The notes under the pieces were generated by a model. It worked only from the letters and a program-made list of their open reading frames with translations. It was not told the origin of the DNA and ran no database searches. From Paracoccaceae bacterium (lineage in GTDB: Bacteria > Pseudomonadota > Alphaproteobacteria > Rhodobacterales > Rhodobacteraceae): a stretch of DNA of 9,180 nt. Below are positions 1-6,823 of this stretch, in pieces; within the stretch, counting starts at the first letter, position 1, and every line of letters starts with the position of its first letter. The stretch spans positions 1 to 9,180 of the forward strand of contig QKHF01000151.1 in assembly GCA_003250135.1 (NCBI GenBank), in the 5' to 3' direction. The position numbers and the translations under genes were made by a program.

Positions 1-221
1 CCCACCTCGATCTCCGCAGAGTCGCGGATCAGGACGCGGTCGACATCTCCGTACAGATAGAAAACGCGGGCGCTGTAGCGCTCATTCCGGCATGACGAGC
101 CTTCGCAAAACGACGCGAGTTCAACGCCGCCTTTGGAGTCGAGGCGCCAAAAATCGAAAATCTGCGTACTCGCGACCAAACCGAAAAGCAACAACCAGGC
201 GCCGAGAATGAATTTGACCAT
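1..221 (-). CDS. Unrecognised protein with N-terminal signal or anchor segment (partial, 5' end only)
   Basis: I do not recognise the family. The frame is open from an ATG at 219-221 to the left edge without a stop, giving 73 residues and no C-terminus. A GGAG (229-232) sits 7 nt before the ATG, which supports this start. Residues 4-18 are hydrophobic (FILGAWLLLFGLVAS), consistent with a signal peptide or a single membrane anchor, so the remainder is probably exported. The following stretch is mixed and polar, with two cysteines five residues apart (FCEGSSC, about 39-45) and a beta-like segment (ARVFYLYGDVDRVLIRDSAE, about 51-70). The cysteines could form a disulfide in the periplasm, which is inference. 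It lies downstream of the degP terminator, in the same orientation but probably as a separate transcription unit. Overlapping open frames in the other minus frames have low-complexity compositions and no comparable start signal. Confidence 0.62.
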   Translation of the reverse strand, partial: MVKFILGAWLLLFGLVASTQIFDFWRLDSKGGVELASFCEGSSCRNERYSARVFYLYGDVDRVLIRDSAEIEV

Positions 222-261
222 GGCGGGGCTCCATGAGTTTTGATTGGGTGATGATGACTTT

Positions 262-284
262 GCCTAAATTTGCGCGAATTTGGC
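262..284. repeat. AT-rich interrupted inverted repeat (possible operator)
   Basis: AAATT at 266-270 and AATTT at 277-281 are perfect inverted arms around TGCGCG. GCC (262-264) and GGC (282-284) extend the symmetry, with one unmatched T at 265. It lies about 40 bp upstream of the start of the partial gene at 1-221, where an operator could act. No known regulator site is recognised, and chance is possible. Confidence 0.3.
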
Positions 285-301
285 GACAAAGCGGCGCAAA
301 C

Positions 302-321
302 CTATGCACAAGAATGCATAG
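302..321. repeat. Perfect 7-bp inverted repeat (possible operator or hairpin)
   Basis: CTATGCA (302-308) and TGCATAG (315-321) are exact inverted repeats separated by 6 nt. The element is in the intergenic gap, about 80 bp upstream of the start at 221, and is more AT-rich than its surroundings. A transcription-factor site or a weak RNA hairpin are both possible. It has no T-tract, so it is not an intrinsic terminator. Confidence 0.35.
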
Positions 322-380
322 CAACTGAGATCACGCTCGAGCTTACCTCGATAACCATCGGAATTCAGACGCGTTGTTCC

Positions 381-415
381 AAAAACGAGCGGTCCGGCGA
401 CAACGCCGCCGGACC
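381..415 (-). terminator. Intrinsic terminator after degP
   Basis: Read on the minus strand, a perfect 9-bp GC-rich stem is formed by 415-407 and 399-391 (GGTCCGGCG with CGCCGGACC) with a 7-nt loop. It is followed 5 nt later by TTTTT (385-381). The stem begins 36 nt beyond the degP stop codon. This is the expected form of a rho-independent terminator, and it separates the hflK-to-degP group from the gene at 1-221. Confidence 0.75.
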
Positions 416-451
416 TGACATCTTTCGCCTGAAGCGCTGATCGCTTTGGGC

Positions 452-1930
452 TCATTCGTCGAATGGAACGCCGACGAAGCGCAGATCCCCGCCGGAATTG
501 AGCAGAAGAATGACCGGCTTGGCGCCTCCGCCATCCCGCGCACCTGCTTCTCTGGCGGCCTCGATCTTCTCCAGCGCCTCATCCGGGCTGTGCACCTCTT
601 CCTGGGCGACTTCAACCAGCACGTCGCCCGCCCGGACGCCCTTCTCAGCGGCGGGGCTCCCCTCCGCCACCTCCGCGACCAGCACGCCCACGACCTCTCG
701 GTCGACGCCAAAACGGGCGCGGGCCCCGTCCGTCAGCCGGACCAAAGTCATTCCAAGGCTTTCGACCTGATCGCCGCCGCTCTCGTCCGACGCCTTAACT
801 GCGCGGGTCTCTCCCTCGTCGAGCAGGCCGACCTCGACCAGAACCGTCTGGGTCTGCCCGTCGCGCCAGATCACGACGCGTACGGACTCTCCGACCGGGG
901 TTTCCGCCACGATGCGCGGAAGATCGCGCATCTCGACCACATCCTTGCCGTCGAAACGCAGCACGACGTCGCCTGTCTCGATGCCGGCCGCCGCCGCGGG
1001 TCCGCCCTCGCTGACGCCGGCGACCAGAGCGCCGCTCGGCTTTTCAAGCCCGAGCCCCTCGGCGAGCTCGTCCGTCACGGTCTGGATGCGCACGCCCAGC
1101 CATCCGCGCCGGGTTTCACCGAACTCTCGCAGCTGCGCGACGACGTTCTTGGCCAGTGTCGACGGGACGGCGAAGCCGATGCCGATCGAGCCGCCCGTAG
1201 GAGAAATGATGGCGGTGTTCACGCCGATGACTTCGCCCTCCATATTGAACAGCGGACCGCCCGAATTGCCCCGGTTGATCGCCGCATCGGTCTGGATGAA
1301 ATCATCATAGGGGCCAGCATTGATGTCTCGGTTGCGCGCCGAGATGATGCCAGCCGAAACGGACCCGCCGAGGCCGAACGGATTGCCGATCGCGAGCACC
1401 CAGTCGCCAACCCGGCTGGCGTCGCTGTCGCCGAACGAGACGAACGGCAGAGCCGTTTCACTTTCGACCTTGAGCAGCGCGATGTCGGTTTTCGGATCGC
1501 GCCCGATCAGCGTCGCATCCAGCGAGGTCCCGTCCGGAAAGTTGGCGGTGATCTCGTCAGCTTCCTCGATCACGTGGTTGTTGGTGACGATGAAGCCGTC
1601 CGCCGAAATCACAAAGCCGGAACCCAGCGACTGAACCGAGCGCGGTCCGCGCTGCTGCGGCAACTGATCGAAGAAGTCCTTGAACAGATCCTCGAACGGC
1701 CCGCCCGGCGGCAATTGCGGCCCGCCCTCAGGCGCCTCGATCCGGTGGGCCGTCGAGATGTTGACCACCGCGGGGCTGAGCCGCTCGGTGAGATCGGCGA
1801 ACGTGCTCGGCGCGCCCGAGGCGCCGAATGCAGGGTCCACCGCGGCTGGCGTAAATGCGAGACCGGTCGCCAAAATCATGGCGGCAAGCGTGCGAGAGGG
1901 GATCGATACGGGGGGTGATGACCGAAACAC
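452..1930 (-). CDS. degP: Do/DegP (HtrA)-family periplasmic serine protease
   Basis: HtrA-family serine endoprotease that degrades misfolded proteins in the periplasm. From the GTG at 1928-1930 the product has 492 residues, typical of DegP/MucD proteins. Residues 1-37 form a signal peptide with a hydrophobic core and a likely cleavage after AFGA. The trypsin-like domain follows (about 40-265), with the catalytic triad visible as His119 (TNNHV), Asp149 (KTDIALL) and Ser223 (GNSGGP). Two PDZ domains come next, about 276-370 and 397-487. The GTG start is preferred because AAGGAG (1937-1942) lies 6 nt upstream and the signal peptide then starts at the right place. The open frame extends to an ATG at 2011, but that would add 27 arginine- and asparagine-rich residues before the signal sequence with no good ribosome site. 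It is the last gene of the hflK-hflC-DUF2065-degP group and is followed by an intrinsic terminator. Whether it is a chaperone-protease (DegP), DegQ-like or MucD-like cannot be settled from sequence. Confidence 0.93.
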   Translation of the reverse strand: MFRSSPPVSIPSRTLAAMILATGLAFTPAAVDPAFGASGAPSTFADLTERLSPAVVNISTAHRIEAPEGGPQLPPGGPFEDLFKDFFDQLPQQRGPRSVQSLGSGFVISADGFIVTNNHVIEEADEITANFPDGTSLDATLIGRDPKTDIALLKVESETALPFVSFGDSDASRVGDWVLAIGNPFGLGGSVSAGIISARNRDINAGPYDDFIQTDAAINRGNSGGPLFNMEGEVIGVNTAIISPTGGSIGIGFAVPSTLAKNVVAQLREFGETRRGWLGVRIQTVTDELAEGLGLEKPSGALVAGVSEGGPAAAAGIETGDVVLRFDGKDVVEMRDLPRIVAETPVGESVRVVIWRDGQTQTVLVEVGLLDEGETRAVKASDESGGDQVESLGMTLVRLTDGARARFGVDREVVGVLVAEVAEGSPAAEKGVRAGDVLVEVAQEEVHSPDEALEKIEAAREAGARDGGGAKPVILLLNSGGDLRFVGVPFDE

Positions 1931-1932
1931 CT

Positions 1933-1950
1933 GACTCTCCTTGTTGAATC
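1933..1950 (-). promoter_or_regulatory. degP ribosome binding site flanked by two GANTC sites
   Basis: The ribosome site AAGGAG (minus strand, 1942-1937) selects the GTG start at 1930 with a 6-nt spacer. GANTC, the CcrM methylation motif of alphaproteobacteria, occurs on both sides: GAATC at 1946-1950 and GACTC at 1933-1937 as read on the plus strand. I saw no convincing sigma-70 promoter in the roughly 180 bp between DUF2065 and degP. Confidence 0.6.
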
Positions 1951-2110
1951 TCTGATTATTTGATCTGGCCCAGCGCGCCCGGAACCCGCCCATCGCAGCA
2001 CTCCGGATCATCGCGCCGACCTTTCGCGGCTAGAGATAGAGCGAATCGCGCCCGAATTATGGCGGACCCTCCCCCTGCTCGCGAGGCTGTGAACGGCGGG
2101 TGAGCGCGGA

Positions 2111-2296
2111 TCATCCCCGCACGAACCAGAAAACAACGGCGCCTCCGATCGCCGCGCTCAGCCCGACCATGCGGATCAGATCGGAATCGGCGCGCGAAAT
2201 CTCGTACGCCGCGCGCCGCATGAAATCTGGGAAAAGGCCGTAGGCGACCCCCTCCAGAACCAGGATCAGCCCTATGGCGGCGAGGAGATCGCTCAA
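2111..2296 (-). CDS. DUF2065 (YjeT-like) small inner-membrane protein
   Basis: A 61-residue protein that fits the DUF2065 family, whose E. coli member YjeT also follows hflK-hflC. It has two predicted membrane helices, about residues 4-22 (LLAAIGLILVLEGVAYGLF) and 40-58, joined by a short charged loop with arginines and acidic residues (RRAAYEISRADSD). The start is a TTG at 2294-2296. GGGGAG lies about 9 nt upstream, and the N-terminus MSDLLAAIGL looks as expected for the family. It begins 31 nt after the hflC stop, so co-transcription with hflKC is likely. The molecular function of DUF2065 is unknown. The constant position next to hflKC suggests a link to the HflKC-FtsH complex, but that is inference. 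Confidence 0.85.
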   Translation of the reverse strand: MSDLLAAIGLILVLEGVAYGLFPDFMRRAAYEISRADSDLIRMVGLSAAIGGAVVFWFVRG

Positions 2297-2327
2297 CAGA
2301 CAATTCTCCCCGCACGCCGCCCGGACG

Positions 2328-3203
2328 TCACGGCCGCGCCGCGCCGTCGCCCGACTTGAGATACTCGAAGAACTCGGAATCGGGCGTGATCACCAAGCTC
2401 GACTTGGAGCCCTCTATCGCCTTTCGATAGGCCTGCATGGACCGATAGAACTCGAAGAAATTCGGATCGGCGCCGAACGCCTCGGCGAAGGTCGCATTGC
2501 GCTTGGCGTCCGCCTCGCCTCGGATGATATCGGACTCGCGCTGGGCCTCGGACACCAACTCGACGGCCTGCCTGTCAGCCGACGCGCGGACGCGCTGCGC
2601 CGCCTCCTGGCCGCGTGCCCTCTCATCCGCCGCTTCGCGCTCGCGCTCGGCCTGCATGCGGTCATAGGTGGCCTGCAGGTTCTGCTGCGGCAGGTCCGCT
2701 CGCCGGATGCGCACATCGACGATGTCGACGCCCAGAGCCAGCGCATCCTTCCGCGCGGTGTCGCGAATCCGCGTCATCAACAGAAAACGATCCTCGGACA
2801 GCACGGCGTCAGAAATCACCGAGCCCAGCACCGCGCGCAGAGACGCTTCGAGGATGGACCGAAGTCGCGACAGCGCCGCAATCTCGGTCTGCACCGATTG
2901 GCGGAACTTTACCGGGTCGGTGATCCGCCAGCGAGCGAACGCGTCCACCACGAGGCGCCGGTCGTCGGCAGGGGTGACCTCAAGCTCCAGCGTCTCCAGC
3001 GAAAGAATGCGCTTTTCGAAGTACTCCACCGTGTTGAAGGGCGGCGGAAATTTGAACTTCAGACCCGGCTCCGTCTCGACCCGCTCGACGCGGCCGAAAG
3101 CGAGCACCAGCGCCTGCTGACGCTGATCGACAATGAACACGGAGGACAGAACCGCGACAACGACCAGGCCGAGAATAGCTACAATGATTGGGGCTCGTTT
3201 CAT
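2328..3203 (-). CDS. hflC: HflC, SPFH-domain modulator of FtsH protease
   Basis: Inner-membrane SPFH/band-7 protein that assembles with HflK into a large cage around the FtsH AAA protease and modulates degradation of membrane proteins. The product has 291 residues. A single N-terminal membrane segment spans about 5-25 (PIIVAILGLVVVAVLSSVFI) and is followed by the family-typical VDQRQQALVLAFG. The SPFH domain covers about 25-185. A charged, alanine/glutamate/arginine-rich helix, likely coiled coil, runs about 180-240 (RMQAERERE, ADERARGQE). The C-terminal block contains FFEFYRSMQAYR and PDSEFFEYL, typical of HflC. The ATG overlaps the hflK stop as TGATG, and GGGGGA lies about 7 nt upstream inside hflK, so the two genes are probably translationally coupled and made in similar amounts. 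HflC and HflK are not proteases themselves. Confidence 0.96.
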   Translation of the reverse strand: MKRAPIIVAILGLVVVAVLSSVFIVDQRQQALVLAFGRVERVETEPGLKFKFPPPFNTVEYFEKRILSLETLELEVTPADDRRLVVDAFARWRITDPVKFRQSVQTEIAALSRLRSILEASLRAVLGSVISDAVLSEDRFLLMTRIRDTARKDALALGVDIVDVRIRRADLPQQNLQATYDRMQAEREREAADERARGQEAAQRVRASADRQAVELVSEAQRESDIIRGEADAKRNATFAEAFGADPNFFEFYRSMQAYRKAIEGSKSSLVITPDSEFFEYLKSGDGAARP

Positions 3204-4357
3204 CAGTTCGTCCCCCCGCTCCGGCGCAACTCATTCAACGGCAGATAAGGCACGACGCCCGTTCCGCCACCCGAGCCGCCCGCTCCCTCGTCGATGATGA
3301 TCTTGTCGGTATTGCGCAGAACTTCCTCCAACGTTTCCAGATAGATGCGCTTTCGGGTCACCTCAGGCGCGTTGGTGTATTCGGTCAGGATCGAGGTGAA
3401 CCGCGCAGCCTCACCTTCGGCCTCATTGACGACCCGAGCGCGATAGCCCTCGGCCTCCTGAAGCAATTGCGCCGCTTCACCTCGCGCCTTGGCGAGGGTT
3501 TGGTTGGCGTAGGCCTCGGCGCGATTTTCCTCTGTCACGCGGTCCTGCGCCGCGGCCTGCACATCGCGGAACGCGTCGATGACCTGGCTGGGCGGATCGG
3601 CGCGATTGAAGTTCACGCGCTCGATGAAGATGCCGCTTTCGTAGCTGTCGAGGGTCTGCTGAATCAGCGCCTTCACATCCTGGCTGACAATGGCGCGATC
3701 GCGGTTGAGGATCGGACTCAACTCCGACCGGCCGATAACCTCGCGCATCGCCGATTCCGACACCGCTTGAATCGTGGCGGAATGATCCGACAGGTTGAAT
3801 AAGAAGTTGGCTGGGTCAGCGATCTTCCAGACAACCTGGAAGTCGATATCGACGATGTTCTCGTCGCCCGTCAGCATCAAGCCGCGATCCGAGGCGCGCG
3901 AGGACGTGGTGTTGGAGCCGATATCGATGATGTTTTCGCGCGTGACCGGCAGAACCTCGATGGTCTGGATCGGCCAGACCGCGACGGCGAGACCCGGGCC
4001 TTCGGTCTTCTCGTACCGTCCCAGCGTCAGCACGACGCCTGCCTCGTCCGGCTGGATGCGATAAAGCGAGGCGACCGCCCAGCCCACGAACAGCGCCGCG
4101 ATGGCCAGCAGGACGCCGGCGCGCGAAACGCCGCCGCCACCGCCTCCGGTGCGGCCGCGACCCCCGCCGCCTCCGCCGCCGAAAATGCCCTTCAGCCGGT
4201 CCTGACCCTTCTTCAGAAGTTCATCCAGCTCAGGCGGCTCCTGTCCGCCTCCGCCGCCCCGCGGGCCGCCGCCCCAGGGTCCGCGGTCGCCGCCGCCATT
4301 CTTACCTCCGTCGCCGCCCCCCCAGGGGCCTCCGCCGGGTTTGTTGCTCCAGGGCAT
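3203..4357 (-). CDS. hflK: HflK, SPFH-domain modulator of FtsH protease
   Basis: Partner of HflC in the membrane-anchored complex that encloses FtsH. The product has 384 residues. The N-terminal tail (1-77) is extremely glycine-rich, with about 36 glycines, two PWGGG copies (11-15, 27-31) and two runs of six or more glycines. A short helical insert, ELDELLKKGQDRLKGIF, sits at about 43-59. A membrane helix follows at about 79-98, then the SPFH/band-7 domain (about 99-270). A long charged helix with alternating alanine, glutamate and arginine (about 268-320) comes next, and a glycine-rich linker leads to VVPYLPLNEL near the end, as is common in HflK. GGAG lies 5 nt before the ATG. This is the first gene of the minus-strand group running to degP, with a 166-nt leader region separating it from gor. 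Confidence 0.96.
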   Translation of the reverse strand: MPWSNKPGGGPWGGGDGGKNGGGDRGPWGGGPRGGGGGQEPPELDELLKKGQDRLKGIFGGGGGGGRGRTGGGGGGVSRAGVLLAIAALFVGWAVASLYRIQPDEAGVVLTLGRYEKTEGPGLAVAVWPIQTIEVLPVTRENIIDIGSNTTSSRASDRGLMLTGDENIVDIDFQVVWKIADPANFLFNLSDHSATIQAVSESAMREVIGRSELSPILNRDRAIVSQDVKALIQQTLDSYESGIFIERVNFNRADPPSQVIDAFRDVQAAAQDRVTEENRAEAYANQTLAKARGEAAQLLQEAEGYRARVVNEAEGEAARFTSILTEYTNAPEVTRKRIYLETLEEVLRNTDKIIIDEGAGGSGGGTGVVPYLPLNELRRSGGTN

Positions 4358-4370
4358 ACGGTCTCCATCC

Positions 4371-4441
4371 TTACTCTGGCCGCCTGCGGCGCCGGGCGCC
4401 GGCAGCCGGTTTACTCTGCGCCGCGCTGAGGCGCAAACCGG
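4371..4441. repeat. Paired hairpins and 8-bp direct repeat upstream of hflK
   Basis: Two adjacent GC-rich inverted repeats lie between gor and hflK. The first pairs 4384-4392 with 4396-4405, 9 bp with one bulged G. The second pairs CCGGTTT (4406-4412) with AAACCGG (4435-4441), with an inner GCGCC (4418-4422)/GGCGC (4430-4434) stem and a 5-nt bulge. TTACTCTG occurs twice, at 4371-4378 and 4411-4418, exactly 40 bp apart. Neither hairpin has a T-tract on the minus strand, so they are poor intrinsic terminators for gor. They may be structure in the hflK leader RNA or a regulatory or boundary element. Confidence 0.45.
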
Positions 4442-4523
4442 TTCTCGGCCTTTCTACGTGGGGCTGAGCGCCTTCGCATCAAGTCTTTCCGCGCCGCTCC
4501 TGCGCGTCCCTGTCAAATCCCGC

Positions 4524-5879
4524 TCAAGCGACGGGCTCACGCATCGTGACAAGCTCTTCCGCAGCGGTGGGGTGCACGGCGACGGTCCGGTCGAAATCCT
4601 CTTTCGTCGCGCCCATTTTCACCGCGATCCCGGCCAACTGGATCATCTCGCCTGCGCCGTGGCCGACGATATGTACGCCCAGCACGCGGCGGCTGGCCTT
4701 GTCGACAACCAGCTTCATCAGCATTTTCTCGTCGCGCCCGGACAGCGTATGGAGCATCGGCCGGAAGGCGGAGCGGTAGACCTCCACATCGTGGCTTTCG
4801 CGCGCCGCCTCCTCGCTGAGGCCGACCGTGCCGATTTCGGGTTGGGTGAACACTGCGGTGGCGACATCCGAATGATCCGCCTTGGTCGGCTTGGCGCCGA
4901 ACACGGTGTCGGCGAAGGCCGCGCCCTCTCGGATCGCCACCGGGGTCAGCGCCAGCCGGTCGGTCACGTCGCCCACCGCGAAGATCGAAGGAACCGAACT
5001 TTGCGACCAATCGTCGACCGCCACCGCGCCGGTCGCTGTCAGCTTGACGCCGGCCTGCTCCAACCCCAGCCCAGCGGTGTTGGGATCGCGCCCGGTGGCG
5101 TAGAGGATGAAATCCGCAGCGATCCTGCCGCCATCGGTCAGCACCGCCTCATAACCCTCTGACAACGCGCTGATCTCAGCGATATCCGAGTTGAACCGCA
5201 GGTCGACCCCCTTGGCGCGCATCGCCTCGGCCATGTGCCGGCGCACGTCCATGTCAAAGCCGCGCAGGAACAGATCGCGCCGGTAGACCTGCGTAACTTC
5301 GGCCCCCAACCCATTGAAGATGCATGCGAACTCACAAGCGATATAGCCGCCGCCGACGACGATCACGCGGTTCGGAAATCGCTCCAGATCGAGCGCGTCG
5401 TTCGAGGTGCCCGCGAGCTCCGAGCCCGGAAAGTCCGGCACGAAAGGCGCGCCGCCCGTGGCGATCAGGATGTGCTTGGCGCTGACCTCGCGCCCGTCCG
5501 CCTCCAGCCGCACGGTGTGAGGGTCGACCACCGTCGCGCGGCTTCGGATCGTCTCCACGCCCGCGAGACCGAGATTGCGCTCATAGACGCCCTCCAGCCG
5601 GTCGATCTCCTTGTCCTTGGCGGCGATCAGTCGGGGCCAGTCGAAGCTTGGCGCGCTCACGGTCCAGCCGAAACCGGCGGCGTCCTCAAAGCTCTCGGCG
5701 AAGGACGAGGCGTAGACCAACAGCTTCTTCGGCACGCAACCGCGGATCACGCAGGTGCCGCCATAGCGGGATTCCTCGGCCAGCGCGACCTTGGCGCCGT
5801 AGTTCGCCGACATGCGCGCCGCGCGCACGCCGCCCGATCCGCCGCCGATCACGAACAGGTCGTAGTCGAACTCCGCCAT
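4524..5879 (-). CDS. gor: Glutathione-disulfide reductase
   Basis: Cytosolic FAD-dependent homodimeric enzyme that reduces oxidised glutathione with NADPH. The product has 451 residues, normal for the family. It shows the FAD-binding GGGSGG (12-17) and the redox disulfide GGTCVIRGC with Cys43 and Cys48, followed by VPKKL. A second Rossmann motif, VVGGGYIACEFA, is followed by VYRRDLFLRGFD, whose arginines fit NADPH rather than NADH. The second FAD motif is FAVGDVTDR. The C-terminal dimerisation domain ends in HPTAAEE with the His436/Glu441 pair. These features separate it from lipoamide dehydrogenase and mercuric reductase. A TTG precedes the ATG directly (5880-5882); the ATG at 5877-5879 is preferred, 8 nt after GGGGAG. 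It starts 57 nt after the rpiA stop, so an rpiA-gor operon is likely, linking pentose-phosphate metabolism (NADPH supply) and glutathione redox balance. Confidence 0.95.
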   Translation of the reverse strand: MAEFDYDLFVIGGGSGGVRAARMSANYGAKVALAEESRYGGTCVIRGCVPKKLLVYASSFAESFEDAAGFGWTVSAPSFDWPRLIAAKDKEIDRLEGVYERNLGLAGVETIRSRATVVDPHTVRLEADGREVSAKHILIATGGAPFVPDFPGSELAGTSNDALDLERFPNRVIVVGGGYIACEFACIFNGLGAEVTQVYRRDLFLRGFDMDVRRHMAEAMRAKGVDLRFNSDIAEISALSEGYEAVLTDGGRIAADFILYATGRDPNTAGLGLEQAGVKLTATGAVAVDDWSQSSVPSIFAVGDVTDRLALTPVAIREGAAFADTVFGAKPTKADHSDVATAVFTQPEIGTVGLSEEAARESHDVEVYRSAFRPMLHTLSGRDEKMLMKLVVDKASRRVLGVHIVGHGAGEMIQLAGIAVKMGATKEDFDRTVAVHPTAAEELVTMREPVA

Positions 5880-5936
5880 CAAGCGCGCTCCCCGAACTCC
5901 GTCTTCAGGCTGGAACAGGCGCGCTGATGGGCGGCC

Positions 5937-6674
5937 CTACTCGTCATCCTCGTCCTCGACATATTCAATTATGTCGGCGGTTCCATCCTCTCGCCCGATC
6001 ACGACCACGTCAGCGATGTTGATGAAGAGCCCGGTCTCGATGACGCCGGGGATGAGGTTCAGCGCAGTGGCCAATTCCTCTGGCTCGCCGATGCGGCGCA
6101 GATGCAGGTCGAGGATGAAGTTGCCCTCATCGGTAAGATAGGGCTCGTCCTTGAACAGACGCAGGCCGATCTTGTCTCCGCCGACGTCGAAATCGTCCAG
6201 AGTTTCCGCAATCAGCGCCTGCGTGACCTGCCAGCCGAACGGCACGACCTCCACCGGCAGAGGGAAGGCGCCCAGTTCCCGCACCTGCTTGGACTGGTCC
6301 GCCACCACGACCATCTGGTCCGAGGCGCAGGCGACGATCTTCTCCTGCAACAGCGCGCCGCCGCCACCCTTGATCAGGCGCAATTCCTCGTCGAACTCGT
6401 CTGCGCCGTCGACCGTGACGTCCAGCCAGCCGGCATGGTTCAACGTGGTCAGCTTGATTCCGCAGGCTTCGGCCAGCTCTCCGGTGCGGATCGAGGTCGG
6501 CACGCCGATGACCTTCAGGCCTTCTTTCTTAACGCGTTCTCCCAGCAGCTTCACGAAGACCGCCGCCGTCGAGCCGGTGCCGAGGCCCAGCTTCATGCCG
6601 GACTCGATGAAGGTCAGCGCCTCTTCGGCCGCGGCGCGCTTGGCGCGATCCTGGGGCGACGGCTCTCGCGACAT
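5937..6674 (-). CDS. rpiA: Ribose-5-phosphate isomerase A
   Basis: Interconverts ribose 5-phosphate and ribulose 5-phosphate in the non-oxidative pentose phosphate pathway, in the cytosol. The product has 245 residues, longer than the 219 of E. coli. Family motifs are the phosphate-binding GLGTGSTA (30-37), PTSIRT (59-64), DGADE (89-93) and KGGGGALLQEK (102-112). By alignment with E. coli Asp81, Asp84, Lys94 and Glu103, the active-site residues are Asp89, Asp92, Lys102 and Glu111, all present at a constant offset of 8. The C-terminus is a short acidic tail, EDEDDE, beyond the usual domain end. AAAGGA precedes the ATG by about 7 nt. The gene diverges from sdaA and lies immediately upstream of gor. 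Confidence 0.96.
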   Translation of the reverse strand: MSREPSPQDRAKRAAAEEALTFIESGMKLGLGTGSTAAVFVKLLGERVKKEGLKVIGVPTSIRTGELAEACGIKLTTLNHAGWLDVTVDGADEFDEELRLIKGGGGALLQEKIVACASDQMVVVADQSKQVRELGAFPLPVEVVPFGWQVTQALIAETLDDFDVGGDKIGLRLFKDEPYLTDEGNFILDLHLRRIGEPEELATALNLIPGVIETGLFINIADVVVIGREDGTADIIEYVEDEDDE

Positions 6675-6823
6675 GGCAGGGTCCTTTTATCGAGCGGGGA
6701 AAGCTGCACTCGTCCTACACCGCGCGCAAAGCGAGGTCACGGCCGAAATCTGGCGCGGGCGGGCCCGATCGGGGTTATAGATGGGTCAAGAATAAGCGAG
6801 ATCGCACGCAGGGAGGACGCCGG
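6675..6823. promoter_or_regulatory. Divergent rpiA/sdaA intergenic region
   Basis: This 149-bp gap must hold the promoters of both rpiA (minus) and sdaA (plus). On the plus strand a TATAGA (6776-6781) is a candidate -10 for sdaA, but no good -35 lies 16-18 bp upstream. A perfect 10-bp palindrome, CCCGATCGGG (6764-6773), sits just before it and could be an operator. The sdaA ribosome site GGGAGG ends 7 nt before its ATG. I could not assign either promoter with confidence. Confidence 0.35.

Noticed and set aside
29..324. Two overlapping minus-strand open frames of 86 and 67 codons
   Set aside because: Both overlap the better-supported frame starting at 221. They have no comparable ribosome site, and their composition is typical of shadow frames.
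446..1918. Long plus-strand open frame of 490 codons antisense to degP
   Set aside because: The opposite strand encodes a complete HtrA protease with catalytic triad, signal peptide and PDZ domains. The antisense product is Arg/Asp/Ala-rich without domains, as expected for shadow frames in GC-rich DNA.
1931..2011. Upstream ATG (2011) as the degP start
   Set aside because: It would add 27 polar, Arg/Asn-rich residues before the signal peptide. The GTG at 1930 has AAGGAG at a 6-nt spacing and gives a normal signal sequence.
2056..2061. CATAAT on the minus strand as a -10 box for degP
   Set aside because: The hexamer matches well, but the -35 position 17 bp upstream reads TCGCGA, which does not resemble TTGACA. 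A promoter cannot be claimed.
2274..3248. Plus-strand open frame of 324 codons antisense to hflC
   Set aside because: It covers hflC, whose protein is clearly recognisable. The antisense translation has no motif or ribosome site.
6774..6789. TTGACC and TATAAC on the minus strand near the rpiA leader
   Set aside because: The two hexamers are only 4 nt apart, so they cannot be the -35 and -10 of one promoter.
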